Of a stretch of 29,711 bases of DNA, positions 1-8,402 are shown one piece after another. Every line of letters starts with the position of its first letter. Within the stretch, counting starts at the first letter, position 1. The position numbers and the translations under genes are program-made. The stretch spans positions 1 through 29,711 of the forward strand of contig JBNAWB010000022.1 in NCBI GenBank assembly GCA_049699975.1, given 5' to 3'. The notes beneath the pieces are model-generated. The model saw only the letters and a program-made list of their open reading frames with translations, ran no database searches and was not told the DNA's origin. Source of the stretch: CAZAGD01 sp049699975. GTDB lineage: Bacteria; Desulfobacterota; SM23-61.

Positions 1-205
1 TAATTTCATCAAATCTCTGTGTCCTCTTAAACCTCTGTGGCAAATTATTTTTAAATTAAAATTTCTCTGCGCTCTTGGCGCTCTCGACGATGAATAAAAT
101 AACCCCACCTCCCCTCCCCTTATTTTAAGGGGAGGAAAGAAGGAAATTAAAAATATTTTTCTCTGTGCTCTTCGTGCCCTCTGTGGCTTTGGCGTTCTCG
201 GCGGG
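1..205. repeat. Dispersed CTCTGTG/CTCTGCG-type repeat, copy 1
   Basis: This noncoding stretch is built from degenerate blocks of the form CTCTGTG-N-CTCTGTGGC and CTCTGCG-N-CTTGGCG. It has a 10-bp hairpin at 113-122/126-135 (CCTCCCCTTA / TAAGGGGAGG). A second copy in the same orientation lies at about 8160-8402, and the two share long near-identical blocks (for example 61-165 against 8225-8327). No transposase or credible ORF is present. It fills most of the space before pgpA; the remainder (206-286) holds only a weak promoter-like sequence. Confidence 0.75.
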
Positions 206-220
206 CAGGAATACTTGATA

Positions 221-250
221 TTGACATGTCCAAAGAAAAAGAGCTAATTT
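221..250 (+). promoter_or_regulatory. Possible sigma70 promoter for the pgpA-cinA run
   Basis: A perfect TTGACA lies at 221-226. The best -10 candidate is TAATTT at 245-250 with an 18-base spacer, which matches the consensus only weakly. It sits 37 bases before the pgpA start. No Shine-Dalgarno sequence is visible before pgpA, so both the promoter and the translation signal are weak by eye. Confidence 0.35.
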
Positions 251-286
251 ATTAAAACCTTTTAAAAGTATTTAAGATAATAAAAA

Positions 287-739
287 ATGACTAAACTTAT
301 TATAATTTTTTTGGCCTCGGGTGCTTTTATTGGTTTTATCCCTTTTGCTCCAGGAACATTTGGCTCGCTATTAGGAATTATAATTTTTTACTTTATTGCC
401 CCTTTTCCTCCGCTGATCTACCTTTTGACCATCATCACCCTCTTCTTTCTGGCAGTGTGGTTGGCTCACTATGCCGAAAATATCTTTAAATTAAAAGACA
501 GTCCGAAAATAGTTATCGATGAAATATTGGGTTGTTTAATTGCTATTTCTTTTATTCCTTTTTCTCTTTCTAATATGATATGGGGATTTCTTTTTTTTCG
601 TCTTTTCGATATAATTAAACCACCTCCTATTAATTTAGTTCACCAGCGGCTCTCAGGTGGCTGGGCAGTAGTTTTGGATGATGTAATAGCTGGATTTTGC
701 GCTAATATTATTTTACGAATTTTAAACCAAGGGGGCTAA
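287..739 (+). CDS. pgpA: Phosphatidylglycerophosphatase A
   Basis: PgpA removes the phosphate from phosphatidylglycerophosphate to give phosphatidylglycerol, in the inner membrane. The 150-residue protein has the family layout: an N-terminal hydrophobic helix, a PGTFGS motif at residues 22-27, two central membrane segments, a DEILG motif at 78-82 (Asp78 and Glu79 fit the conserved acidic pair), and a C-terminal DDVIAG motif. Length is typical. The start is the only ATG before the conserved N-terminus, although no ribosome binding site is obvious. It stands 39 bases before cinA, as in many deltaproteobacterial genomes. The enzyme that makes its substrate, PgsA, is encoded elsewhere in the window (23588-24130, minus). 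Confidence 0.9.
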   Translation: MTKLIIIFLASGAFIGFIPFAPGTFGSLLGIIIFYFIAPFPPLIYLLTIITLFFLAVWLAHYAENIFKLKDSPKIVIDEILGCLIAISFIPFSLSNMIWGFLFFRLFDIIKPPPINLVHQRLSGGWAVVLDDVIAGFCANIILRILNQGG

Positions 740-778
740 ATCGCTGCTAAATGAGCCGACTCTTTAAAAAGAGGAAGT

Positions 779-2047
779 ATGAAAGTAGAAATTATAACTA
801 TTGGGAATGAATTAACTTCTGGTGAAATAATAGATACTAATTCTGCTTATATGGCCAGCGAATTGAGCTCCCATGGTTTTGAAGTTACTTTTATTACTAC
901 TGTGGGCGACCAAGAATTTTATATTGAAACTGCCTTGCAAAAGGCGCAGGAGCATGCCGATGTGATTATTGTGGCTGGTGGATTAGGACCAACTGCTGAT
1001 GATGTAACTGCCAGTGCTGCCGCCCATGCCTTTGGCAGGCATCTAATCATTAATAAAGAAGTTTTGCAGCAGCTTCGGGAGCGCTTTGCCCAAAGAGGAA
1101 TGGAAATGCCTTTAGCCAACGAAAAACAAGCATTTTTCCCCGCCCAGGCCGAAATAATTCCTAACCCAATGGGCACGGCCAATGGATTCATTTTGCGCCA
1201 TAAGGGCAAAAGCTTCATCTTCCTCCCCGGAGTACCCAAAGAATTACAATATTTATTTAAAGAAAAGGTCATCCCTTTTCTTAAAAAGGAAAGGGAAGGA
1301 AAAGAAGAGAAGGAATTTTGGCGGCGGCGTACTCTAAAAGTATTTGGGTTAACTGAATCAGCCATAGCTGACCGTTTGCATGATATAAATTTAGCCGATT
1401 ACTCCGCTACCTTAGCTTATTTACCCCGTTTTCCAGAAAATCATGTAAAAATTACAGTGCGGGGCAAATCAAAAGAAGAAACAGATAAAAAACTCTCAGA
1501 ATTGGAAAAACTCATTAGGGAAAAACTGGCGGGCCGAGTTTTCGCAACTGATGAAGAGACTCTGGAACAGATAGTGGGCCAGATGTTGCGCAAAAACAAA
1601 GCTACCTTGGCCGTAGCCGAATCCTGCACGGGAGGGTTGATTGCTCATCGGCTGACCCAAATTCCAGGTAGTTCAGATTATTTCGAGCGCGGTATAGTCG
1701 CTTACAGTAATCAGGCCAAAATAGAAATTTTAAAGGTTCCAGCAAATATTATAAATAAAAATGGGGCGGTGAGTGGGCCCGTGGCCGAGCAGATGGCTGC
1801 GGGGGTACGCGAAATCAGCAATTCCACTTTAGGGTTGGCCGTAACCGGGATCGCCGGCCCAACTGGAGGATCAGCGGAAAAGCCGGTGGGCACTGTTTTT
1901 ATTGCTCTGGCTGCTCCTGAAGGAGTGGTGAGCAGAAAATATAATCTGACCGGAGATCGGGACCAGATTAAGACCCTATCTGCCCAAATAGCTCTCGATT
2001 GGGTGCGCAGATATTTTCTAAATCTTCTTTCTGGTCTTACCCGTTAA
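779..2047 (+). CDS. cinA: CinA, nicotinamide-nucleotide amidohydrolase / competence-damage protein
   Basis: Full-length 422-residue two-domain CinA. Residues 1 to about 170 form the MoaB/MogA-like (COG1058) domain, with the N-terminal ITIGNELTSGEIIDTN motif and a GGLGPTADD motif near residues 67-75. Residues 260-420 form the PncC amidohydrolase domain, with AESCTGG near residue 280 (its serine is the family nucleophile) and a glycine-rich TGIAGPTGG motif. PncC deamidates nicotinamide mononucleotide to nicotinic acid mononucleotide in pyridine nucleotide salvage. The N-terminal domain of some CinA proteins has ADP-ribose pyrophosphatase activity. A good ribosome binding site (AGAGGAAG) precedes the ATG. 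The next gene starts 5 bases after the stop. Confidence 0.93.
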   Translation: MKVEIITIGNELTSGEIIDTNSAYMASELSSHGFEVTFITTVGDQEFYIETALQKAQEHADVIIVAGGLGPTADDVTASAAAHAFGRHLIINKEVLQQLRERFAQRGMEMPLANEKQAFFPAQAEIIPNPMGTANGFILRHKGKSFIFLPGVPKELQYLFKEKVIPFLKKEREGKEEKEFWRRRTLKVFGLTESAIADRLHDINLADYSATLAYLPRFPENHVKITVRGKSKEETDKKLSELEKLIREKLAGRVFATDEETLEQIVGQMLRKNKATLAVAESCTGGLIAHRLTQIPGSSDYFERGIVAYSNQAKIEILKVPANIINKNGAVSGPVAEQMAAGVREISNSTLGLAVTGIAGPTGGSAEKPVGTVFIALAAPEGVVSRKYNLTGDRDQIKTLSAQIALDWVRRYFLNLLSGLTR

Positions 2048-2052
2048 AATAT

Positions 2053-2631
2053 ATGGAAAAAATCCGTTCATTTTTAGCCATTGAGATTCCAGAAATATTG
2101 CATCCGCCAATGGAAGAGTTACAAAGAAAGCTTAAAGAAACTCGGGCTGATGTTAAATGGGTAGTTCCCCAGAACATGCATCTTACTTTAAAATTTTTTG
2201 GGGCAATTTCCTCTGAAAAATTAACGCAAGTGAGCCAAATCATACTGCCCATTGTTGCTCATTGCCAGCCTTTCTCCATAACCATCTCTGGCTTAGGCTG
2301 TTTTCCTTCGCGCCATCGCCCGCGGGTAATCTGGCTGGGAATCAACAATGGGAATAGGGAAATTGCTCTTCTCCAAAAGGAAATTGAGGAAAATTTGTTG
2401 GCGGCCGGGTTTCCGGCTGAGGAACGCGCTTTTACTCCCCATCTTACTATGGGACGCGTACGTTCAGGAAAAAACTTAAGTGAACTTCAGCCGCTCCTCG
2501 TAGCCAACCAAAATTTGCAAGTGGGCACATTTGAAGTGCGCGAAATTGTACTTTTTAAAAGTGACCTTAAACCGACAGGGGCTATTTATACTCGCCTGCG
2601 AACTTTTCCTTTTGCCAATATGGGCTCATAA
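2053..2631 (+). CDS. thpR: RNA 2',3'-cyclic phosphodiesterase (2H family, LigT/ThpR)
   Basis: A 192-residue 2H phosphoesterase. The two signature HxTx motifs are visible as HLTL (about residue 43, followed by KFFG) and HLTM (about residue 133, followed by GRVR). In the family these histidines hydrolyse RNA 2',3'-cyclic phosphates to 2'-phosphomonoesters; the old name was 2'-5' RNA ligase. The reading frame is open further upstream into cinA (to 1999), but the start at 2053 gives the conserved MEKIRSFLAIEIP N-terminus and avoids a long overlap. It lies between cinA and recA, its usual position in deltaproteobacterial genomes. Confidence 0.9.
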   Translation: MEKIRSFLAIEIPEILHPPMEELQRKLKETRADVKWVVPQNMHLTLKFFGAISSEKLTQVSQIILPIVAHCQPFSITISGLGCFPSRHRPRVIWLGINNGNREIALLQKEIEENLLAAGFPAEERAFTPHLTMGRVRSGKNLSELQPLLVANQNLQVGTFEVREIVLFKSDLKPTGAIYTRLRTFPFANMGS

Positions 2632-2719
2632 AGGAGAAGGCCCCTTTAGCAAGGAAAAAAGGGAAAAGAAGAACACCATTCAAAAAACTAAAGGAATTAA
2701 ACTGGCAAAGGAGGAAAAT

Positions 2720-3736
2720 ATGCCGGCCGAGAATCAAAAAGAAAAAGCTATCGACCTGGCCATCAGCCAGATTGAACGGCAATTTGGTAAAGGGGCCATC
2801 ATGCGCTTGGGCACAGATGCCCTAATTCCCGACATACCCGTCATCTCTACGGGGTCCTTAGCCTTAGACATAGCCTTAGGAATTGGCGGAGTCCCCCGCG
2901 GGCGAGTGGTAGAGATCTTTGGCCCTGAAGCCTCAGGCAAAACTACTTTAGCTTTACACATTGTTGCAGAAGCACAGAAAAAAGGGGGTATTGCCGGATT
3001 TATTGACGCTGAGCATGCTCTCGACGTAGCCTATGCGCGTAAATTAGGGGTCAAAACAGATGACCTCTTGATTTCCCAGCCAGACACTGGAGAACAGGCG
3101 TTGGAAATTGCCGAGATGCTTGTCCGCAGCGGAGCTATTGATGTAGTAGTCATAGATTCAGTGGCGGCCCTGGTGCCCAAAGCTGAGCTGGAAGGAGAAA
3201 TGGGAGATGCCCATATGGGGCTGCAGGCACGCTTGATGTCGCAAGCGCTGCGCAAATTAACCGCTACTATAAGTAAATCAAATACCTGTGTGGTCTTCAT
3301 CAACCAAATCCGCATGAAAATCGGCGTTTTCATGGGCAACCCGGAGACTACAACTGGCGGCAATGCTCTCAAATTTTATTCCTCCGTGCGGTTAGACATT
3401 CGCCGGGTAGGGGCGATTAAAGATGGGCAGGACGTAACCGGTAGTCGCACTCGGGTGAAGGTAGTCAAAAATAAATTAGCGCCACCTTTTAAAGAAGTAG
3501 AGTTTGATATCATGTATGGAGAAGGAATTTCCCGCGAGGGCGATTTATTAGATCTGGCTGTGGAAAATGGGATTGTCGAAAAAAGCGGATCTTGGTTTTC
3601 TTTCAACAACGAGCGTATAGGCCAAGGGCGCGAAAATGCCAAGCTCTTCCTCAAAGAGCATCCTGATGTCGCGCGGTCCATGGAAGAGAAGATCAAAGAA
3701 CACTTCGGCCTTTTGCGGAAGACGAAAGAATCTTAA
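2720..3736 (+). CDS. recA: Recombinase RecA
   Basis: RecA forms filaments on single-stranded DNA, catalyses strand exchange and stimulates LexA self-cleavage. The 338-residue protein has Walker A (GPEASGKTT, 68-76), the VIDSVAALVPKAE Walker B region, loop L1 (GDAHMGLQARLMSQ), the NQIRMKIG region and loop L2 (GNPETTTGGNALKFY). The frame is open back to 2531, but an excellent Shine-Dalgarno (AAGGAGG, 2708-2714) fixes the ATG at 2720. The C-terminus ends soon after HFGLL and lacks the long acidic tail of E. coli RecA. No GAAC-N4-GTTC or CTG-N10-CAG operator was recognised in the 88 bases upstream. Confidence 0.97.
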   Translation: MPAENQKEKAIDLAISQIERQFGKGAIMRLGTDALIPDIPVISTGSLALDIALGIGGVPRGRVVEIFGPEASGKTTLALHIVAEAQKKGGIAGFIDAEHALDVAYARKLGVKTDDLLISQPDTGEQALEIAEMLVRSGAIDVVVIDSVAALVPKAELEGEMGDAHMGLQARLMSQALRKLTATISKSNTCVVFINQIRMKIGVFMGNPETTTGGNALKFYSSVRLDIRRVGAIKDGQDVTGSRTRVKVVKNKLAPPFKEVEFDIMYGEGISREGDLLDLAVENGIVEKSGSWFSFNNERIGQGRENAKLFLKEHPDVARSMEEKIKEHFGLLRKTKES

Positions 3737-3745
3737 AAATTTGTT

Positions 3746-4237
3746 ATGCTCAGCTCGGCGATGCGCCCGGAAAAAAAAGCAGAAGAATTTGCCCTGCGCC
3801 TTCTGGCCCGCAAGGACTACAGCCAAGCCGAAATGCGTCAGAAACTTGTAGAGAAAGGATTTTCTTTGGCGGAAATAGAAAACGTTCTCCATAAACTTTC
3901 GACCCATCAGCTTTTGAATGATCAGCGCTATGCTCAAAGTTTGGCTAACTTTTATGGAAAAGAAAAATTTTGGGGGCCATGGCGGATTAAGCACAAGCTC
4001 AAAGAAAAGGGAATTTGCCCAGAAATAGCTGAAGAAGTTGTCGCCCAAGAAGAAAAAATTTTTCCGGCGCAAGAAAGATTAAAAAAACTTTTAGAGAAAA
4101 AATTAAAAAACCGCACGCTATCTGAATTTTCTAAACAAGAATTGCAAAAATTAACCAACCAGCTTTATCGTTACGGATTTTCCTGGGAAGAGATTATCAA
4201 TATTTTAAACAGAGAGGGAGGCTTTACCGAAGAATGA
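3746..4237 (+). CDS. recX: RecA regulatory protein RecX
   Basis: A 163-residue, mostly helical RecX protein that modulates RecA filaments. It begins 9 bases after recA, the usual genetic arrangement. Sequence cues are the N-terminal EEFALRLLARKDYSQAEM pattern, the QLLNDQRYAQSLANFY motif around residues 53-68, and a C-terminal repeat ending LYRYGFSWEEIINILN. These match the three three-helix repeats of the family. Its TGA stop overlaps the alaS start by 4 bases (ATGA), indicating translational coupling. An alternative start is the Met at residue 6. Confidence 0.92.
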   Translation: MLSSAMRPEKKAEEFALRLLARKDYSQAEMRQKLVEKGFSLAEIENVLHKLSTHQLLNDQRYAQSLANFYGKEKFWGPWRIKHKLKEKGICPEIAEEVVAQEEKIFPAQERLKKLLEKKLKNRTLSEFSKQELQKLTNQLYRYGFSWEEIINILNREGGFTEE

Positions 4238-6882
4238 TGACCGGGGCAGAGATTCGCCAGAAATTTTTAGAATATTTTCAGGAGCGGGGACACACCATCG
4301 TCAACAGTTCCCCTCTCGTTCCGCAGAAGGACCCTACCCTACTCTTCACGAATGCCGGTATGGTGCAGTTTAAAAATTATTTTACCGGCGAAGAAAAGCC
4401 TCCTTTTCCAAGAGCTACGTCTTCCCAGAAATGCGTCCGGGCTGGAGGGAAACATAATGATTTGGAAAATGTAGGCTATACCGCCCGCCACCACACTTTC
4501 TTTGAGATGCTGGGCAACTTCTCTTTCGGAGATTATTTTAAAAAAGAAGCTATTGCCATGGCCTGGGAATTTTTGACTGCTTATTTAAAATTACCCCCCG
4601 AAAAGCTGTGGGTGACCATTCATGAAGGCGACCCTGACCTGGGTATAGGTCTCGATGAAGAAGCTCAAGAAATTTGGCGCCAATTTGTGCCCCTGGAACG
4701 GATAAAAGCCTTCCCCAGCAAAGACAATTTTTGGCAGATGGGCGATACGGGGCCTTGTGGTCCTTGTTCGGAGATCGTCATTGACCAAGGTCCGCATATT
4801 GGTTGTCGACGTCCGGAATGTTCTATCGGTTGTGACTGCGACCGTTATTTGGAACTTTGGAATTTAGTCTTTATGCAATTTGAACGTTTCGCGGATGGCA
4901 AGATTATACCTCTCCCTCGACCCAGCATTGATACCGGAATGGGCTTGGAAAGAATTACGGCGGTCGTCCAAGGGGTAGAGAGCAACTACGATACGGACCT
5001 CTTTCTCCCGCTTCTCCGTTCTTTGGAAAGGATTTGTGGCCAAAAATACCTAGCCGCTTCTACGGCCGGAATCTCCTTCCGCGTCATCGCTGACCATATT
5101 CGAGCCGCTACTTTTCTGATTAGCGATGGGGTATTGCCATCTAATGAAGGGCGGGGATACGTGTTGAGACGCATTATGCGCCGGGCTATGCGCCATGGCC
5201 AAAAATTAGGCCTCCAGGAGACCTTCCTTTATCGACTTACTGACGACGTGATCGCTCTTATGGAAAAGGCTTACCCGGAATTAACTCCTAACCGGCAAAT
5301 GATTAAAAACGTAATTTTGAGAGAAGAAGAGCGTTTTTTGGAAACTTTGAATAATGGACTGCGCCTCTGGTCCGAAGAAGTCAAGAAATTCAAGAGCCAA
5401 GGCCAGCAAATTATTCCTGGCGAATTCATTTTTAAACTTTATGATACCTACGGTTTTCCTCTTGATTTAACTGAAGAAATGGCCCGTGATGAAGGGTTCC
5501 GCTTAGACCACCAGGGTTTTGAGCAGGCCATGGCTAACCAAAGGGCCCGAGCACGCGAACATTGGAAGGGTTCTGGAGAAGAAGCCTTGGCTGAAATTTA
5601 TAAAACTCTGGCTGCGCAAAATCTAAAAACCGAATTTGTTGGTTATGATCAACTCGTAGCTGAAGGACGGGTACTGAAGATCCTCAAGGAAGAGAGTGAA
5701 GTAAAAGAGGCTCGGGCCGGAGAGGAAGTGGAGATAATCACCGATCGAACTCCTTTTTATGGAGAAGCCGGAGGACAAGAAGGCGATCAGGGGCTATTGC
5801 AAAATAATGGGTTTCTTATGGAGGTAAAGAAATGCCTCCGTCCTCTCCCGGAGATTATAGCCCACCGGGGGGTAATTAAAAAAGGCGTCGTGCACCAAGG
5901 GGATTTGATCACTTTGCAGGTAAATGCTCAAACCAGGCAAAAAACAGCCTTGAATCATACGGCTACGCATCTGCTGCAGGCGGCTTTACGCCAGGTTTTG
6001 GGCGATCACGTCAAACAAGCCGGATCTTTAGTCACTCCGGATCGCCTGCGCTTTGATTTTACCCATTTTTCTCCCTTAACCCCAGAAGAAATAGACCAAG
6101 TGGAAGAAATAGTTAATTCCCGCATCCGTCAGAACATCGAGGTCTGTGTAACTTTCCTGCCTTATCGGGAGGCTATTCAGCGGGGAGCTATGGCCTTATT
6201 TGGGGAAAAATATGGCGATATAGTGCGTTTAGTGCAAGTGGGCGAGGTAAGTGCCGAGCTTTGTGGCGGAACCCATACCCAAAGAAGTGGAGATATAGGT
6301 CTATTCAAGATCATTGCCGAAACCGGAGTGGCTGCTGGCGTACGGCGCATAGAAGCAGTTACGGGCGCAGAAGCCTGGAAAGCAGTTAAAAGAGAAGAGC
6401 AAGAACTCCGCGCCATAGCCAATGCTCTTAAAGCCAGGCCTGGCGAAGTGGCCGAGAAAGTGCACCGCTTACTTAAAGAGCAGAAAGAAACAGAAAGAGC
6501 TCTGCAAGCTCTTAAAGCTAAAATTTCCACTAACCAATCTAAAGAATTGCTCTCCGCCGCTAAGGAAGTAAAGGGCGTCCAAGTTCTGGCTACTACGGTA
6601 GAAGCTAAAGATCCAAAAGAGCTGCGGGAATTAGCTGATCTTTTGAAGGGGCAAATCCAATCCGGCATTATTCTCTTAGGCGCTCAGGGAGATGGGAAAG
6701 TAATGCTTCTTTGCGCCGTAACTAAAGATCTCCAAGAAAAATACCCGGCCCATCAACTAATAAAGAAAATTGCTGAACATGTGGGAGGCAGCGGCGGTGG
6801 ACGCCCCGATTTGGCCCAGGCGGGTGGAACTAAGGTGGAAGGACTCCCTGCAGCTCTCCAAGAAATTTATGCTTTAATTTAA
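4234..6882 (+). CDS. alaS: Alanine-tRNA ligase
   Basis: Full-length 882-residue class II synthetase. The catalytic core occupies residues 1 to about 450 (FTNAGMVQFK, the RATSSQKCVRAGGKHNDLENVG motif 2 region, and TGMGLERI near residue 232). The editing domain has the zinc-binding HTATH motif (575-579) and CGGTH (Cys677, His681), which hydrolyse mischarged Ser- and Gly-tRNA-Ala. The C-Ala domain at the end has GGSGGGRPDLAQAGG. A run of cysteines at about 190-207 (GCRRPECSIGCDCDR) lies between motifs, as in many bacterial AlaRS. It overlaps recX by 4 bases; ATG at 4234 and ATG at 4237 are both possible starts. Its stop is only 8 bases from the stop of the convergent bamD-like gene, with no clear terminator hairpin between them. 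Confidence 0.97.
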   Translation: MMTGAEIRQKFLEYFQERGHTIVNSSPLVPQKDPTLLFTNAGMVQFKNYFTGEEKPPFPRATSSQKCVRAGGKHNDLENVGYTARHHTFFEMLGNFSFGDYFKKEAIAMAWEFLTAYLKLPPEKLWVTIHEGDPDLGIGLDEEAQEIWRQFVPLERIKAFPSKDNFWQMGDTGPCGPCSEIVIDQGPHIGCRRPECSIGCDCDRYLELWNLVFMQFERFADGKIIPLPRPSIDTGMGLERITAVVQGVESNYDTDLFLPLLRSLERICGQKYLAASTAGISFRVIADHIRAATFLISDGVLPSNEGRGYVLRRIMRRAMRHGQKLGLQETFLYRLTDDVIALMEKAYPELTPNRQMIKNVILREEERFLETLNNGLRLWSEEVKKFKSQGQQIIPGEFIFKLYDTYGFPLDLTEEMARDEGFRLDHQGFEQAMANQRARAREHWKGSGEEALAEIYKTLAAQNLKTEFVGYDQLVAEGRVLKILKEESEVKEARAGEEVEIITDRTPFYGEAGGQEGDQGLLQNNGFLMEVKKCLRPLPEIIAHRGVIKKGVVHQGDLITLQVNAQTRQKTALNHTATHLLQAALRQVLGDHVKQAGSLVTPDRLRFDFTHFSPLTPEEIDQVEEIVNSRIRQNIEVCVTFLPYREAIQRGAMALFGEKYGDIVRLVQVGEVSAELCGGTHTQRSGDIGLFKIIAETGVAAGVRRIEAVTGAEAWKAVKREEQELRAIANALKARPGEVAEKVHRLLKEQKETERALQALKAKISTNQSKELLSAAKEVKGVQVLATTVEAKDPKELRELADLLKGQIQSGIILLGAQGDGKVMLLCAVTKDLQEKYPAHQLIKKIAEHVGGSGGGRPDLAQAGGTKVEGLPAALQEIYALI

Positions 6883-6890
6883 AAAAGATT

Positions 6891-7610
6891 TTATCCCCCT
6901 TTTTCTTTTTTCTTTTCCTTTTCTTCTATTTTAGCTATTTCTGCTTGGCATTTGGCGATGAGGGGTTTAAGTTTTTCTTCATACCCTAAATCGGGGAAGG
7001 TTTGCAATATCTTTTCAAACCTGCCTAAGGCAGCGCGGTACTTTTTCATGCGGAAATAAAAATGGGCAATATAATATTCATGCTCGGCGAGTTGACGCCG
7101 ACAGGCCTGCACTTTCTCGCGCGCCGCAGGAGTATGGGGGCTCTGCGGGAAATTTTCAATAAGGTATCGAAATTGTTCTAAGGCTTTTTCCGTTGCCGTC
7201 TGGTCTCGATCTACCGAAAGCATTTGTTTAAAATAACACATACCTATCTGGTAAATTGCATAAGGCACTTCTGGATGCAAAGGGTGCAACTTTCTAAATT
7301 CTTCATATTGATTTACCGCTTCGGCGTAGCTTTTATTAAAGAAAAGGGCATCAGCAATGCGCAGTTCAGCTAAGGGCGTATAAGAACTCAAAGGATGTTC
7401 TTCTTTTAATTTCTGAAAAGCTTCGGCAGCCCTTTCATATTTCTTTTTGTTCAATAATTTTAAGCCTTCATTATACATTTCTTGAGGTGTTTTCTGAACT
7501 TCTTTTTTCGGCCCCAAGGCACAGCTGCATAGGAGGCTAACTGAGCAAAAAATTGATAGCAGAAAATAAAAAATTAGTTTAGGTCTATGGCATTTCCATG
7601 TGATAAGCAT
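6891..7610 (-). CDS. bamD: Outer membrane assembly lipoprotein, BamD/YfiO-like
   Basis: A 239-residue lipoprotein with a hydrophobic signal segment and a lipobox LCSC (Cys30). The mature part is helical tetratricopeptide-like repeats, roughly 42-75, 79-112, 118-160, 165-200 and 203-230. Motifs such as YNEGLKLLNKKKYERAAEAF and EHPLSSYTPLAELRIADA match the BamD/ComL family, the essential helper of BamA in inserting beta-barrel proteins. The C-terminus is a lysine/glutamate-rich tail. It lies 22 bases after the B12-binding mutase subunit, so it may be read through from that operon, although the functions are unrelated. A generic TPR lipoprotein cannot be excluded. Confidence 0.8.
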   Translation of the reverse strand: MLITWKCHRPKLIFYFLLSIFCSVSLLCSCALGPKKEVQKTPQEMYNEGLKLLNKKKYERAAEAFQKLKEEHPLSSYTPLAELRIADALFFNKSYAEAVNQYEEFRKLHPLHPEVPYAIYQIGMCYFKQMLSVDRDQTATEKALEQFRYLIENFPQSPHTPAAREKVQACRRQLAEHEYYIAHFYFRMKKYRAALGRFEKILQTFPDLGYEEKLKPLIAKCQAEIAKIEEKEKKKEKGG

Positions 7611-7632
7611 AGTTCTTTAAATTGAAAATTCC

Positions 7633-8034
7633 TCAATTTTTAGGCTTAATATTTTCTTTAACCCAGCTTATTATATCTTCTGTGGAAGTTCCGGGGGTAA
7701 AAATGGCGGCCACTCCTTTTTCTTTTAAAAAGGGAATATCTTCTGGGGGAATTATTCCGCCACCAAACACCTTAATATCATCAGCTTGGTTTTCTTTTAA
7801 AAGTTCTAATACGCGCGGAAAGAGATAATTATGAGCCCCAGAAAGAATACTCATGCCGATGGCATCTACATCTTCTTGAATAGCAGCATTAACAATCTGC
7901 TCGGGAGTCTGGTGCAGCCCTGTATAGACTACTTCAAATCCCCCGTCCCGCAAAGCTCGGGCCACTACTTTAGCCCCGCGGTCGTGACCGTCTAAGCCGG
8001 GCTTGGCAATTAAAATCCTAACCTTCCTTTCCAT
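7633..8034 (-). CDS. B12-binding small subunit of an acyl-CoA mutase (isobutyryl- or methylmalonyl-CoA type)
   Basis: A 133-residue cobalamin-binding Rossmann-type domain. The hallmark DxHxxG motif is DGHDRG at residues 15-20; His17 is the lower axial ligand to cobalt. The downstream SxL motif (MSILSG) and the GG motif (FGGGIIP) are also present, as is the TPGTST motif near the C-terminus. It completes the holoenzyme with the large subunit at 8403-10079, as in split archaeal, deltaproteobacterial and actinobacterial mutases. A GAGGT ribosome binding site precedes the ATG. The two subunit genes are separated by 368 bases of dispersed repeat, which is unusual. No MeaB-type GTPase or methylmalonyl-CoA epimerase gene is next to it. 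Confidence 0.9.
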   Translation of the reverse strand: MERKVRILIAKPGLDGHDRGAKVVARALRDGGFEVVYTGLHQTPEQIVNAAIQEDVDAIGMSILSGAHNYLFPRVLELLKENQADDIKVFGGGIIPPEDIPFLKEKGVAAIFTPGTSTEDIISWVKENIKPKN

Positions 8035-8055
8035 TCATTTACCTCAAATATATTT

Positions 8056-8402
8056 GGCCACAGAGAGCCCAGAGAGCACAGCGCAGCAGAGCCGCAACCA
8101 AAAATTTATTTCTCGCGGAGCCCGCAAAGAACACAGAGGAAAATTAATTTTTTAAAAATATTTTAACTTTTCACCTCCGTGGTCTCTTTAAACTCTGTGC
8201 CAAATTTTTTTAAAACTTTAAAATTCTCTGCGTTCTTGGCGTACTCTGCGGTGAATAAAATAACCCCTCCTTTCCTCCCCTTATCTCAAGGGGAGAAAAG
8301 AAGAAAATTAAAAATATTTTTCTCTGTGGCCTCGGTGTCCTCTGTGGCAAATTATTTTTAAATTAAAATTCCTCTGCGACCTCGGCGTTCTCGGCGGTGA
8401 AT
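8056..8402. repeat. Dispersed CTCTGTG/CTCTGCG-type repeat, copy 2, inside the mutase operon
   Basis: The 368 bases between the two mutase subunit genes contain no credible gene. From 8056 to about 8145 the motif runs in the opposite sense (CCACAGAGAGCC, ACACAGAGG). From about 8160 to 8402 it runs in the same sense as copy 1 at the window start and shares long blocks with it, including the run around the CTCCCCTT / AAGGGGAG hairpin at about 8273-8294. The element is therefore composed of two inverted halves. It ends exactly at the stop codon of the large mutase subunit. Confidence 0.75.

Noticed and set aside
2632..2719. SOS operator before recA
   Set aside because: Neither a GAAC-N4-GTTC nor a CTG-N10-CAG type site was found. 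A lineage-specific LexA site cannot be excluded.
6883..6890. Bidirectional terminator between alaS and the bamD-like gene
   Set aside because: The convergent stops are 8 bases apart and no stem-loop could be drawn there.
8179..8361. A 60-codon ORF ending SVASVSSVANYF
   Set aside because: It is the CTCTGTG-type repeat translated; this kind of peptide is a known source of spurious annotations.
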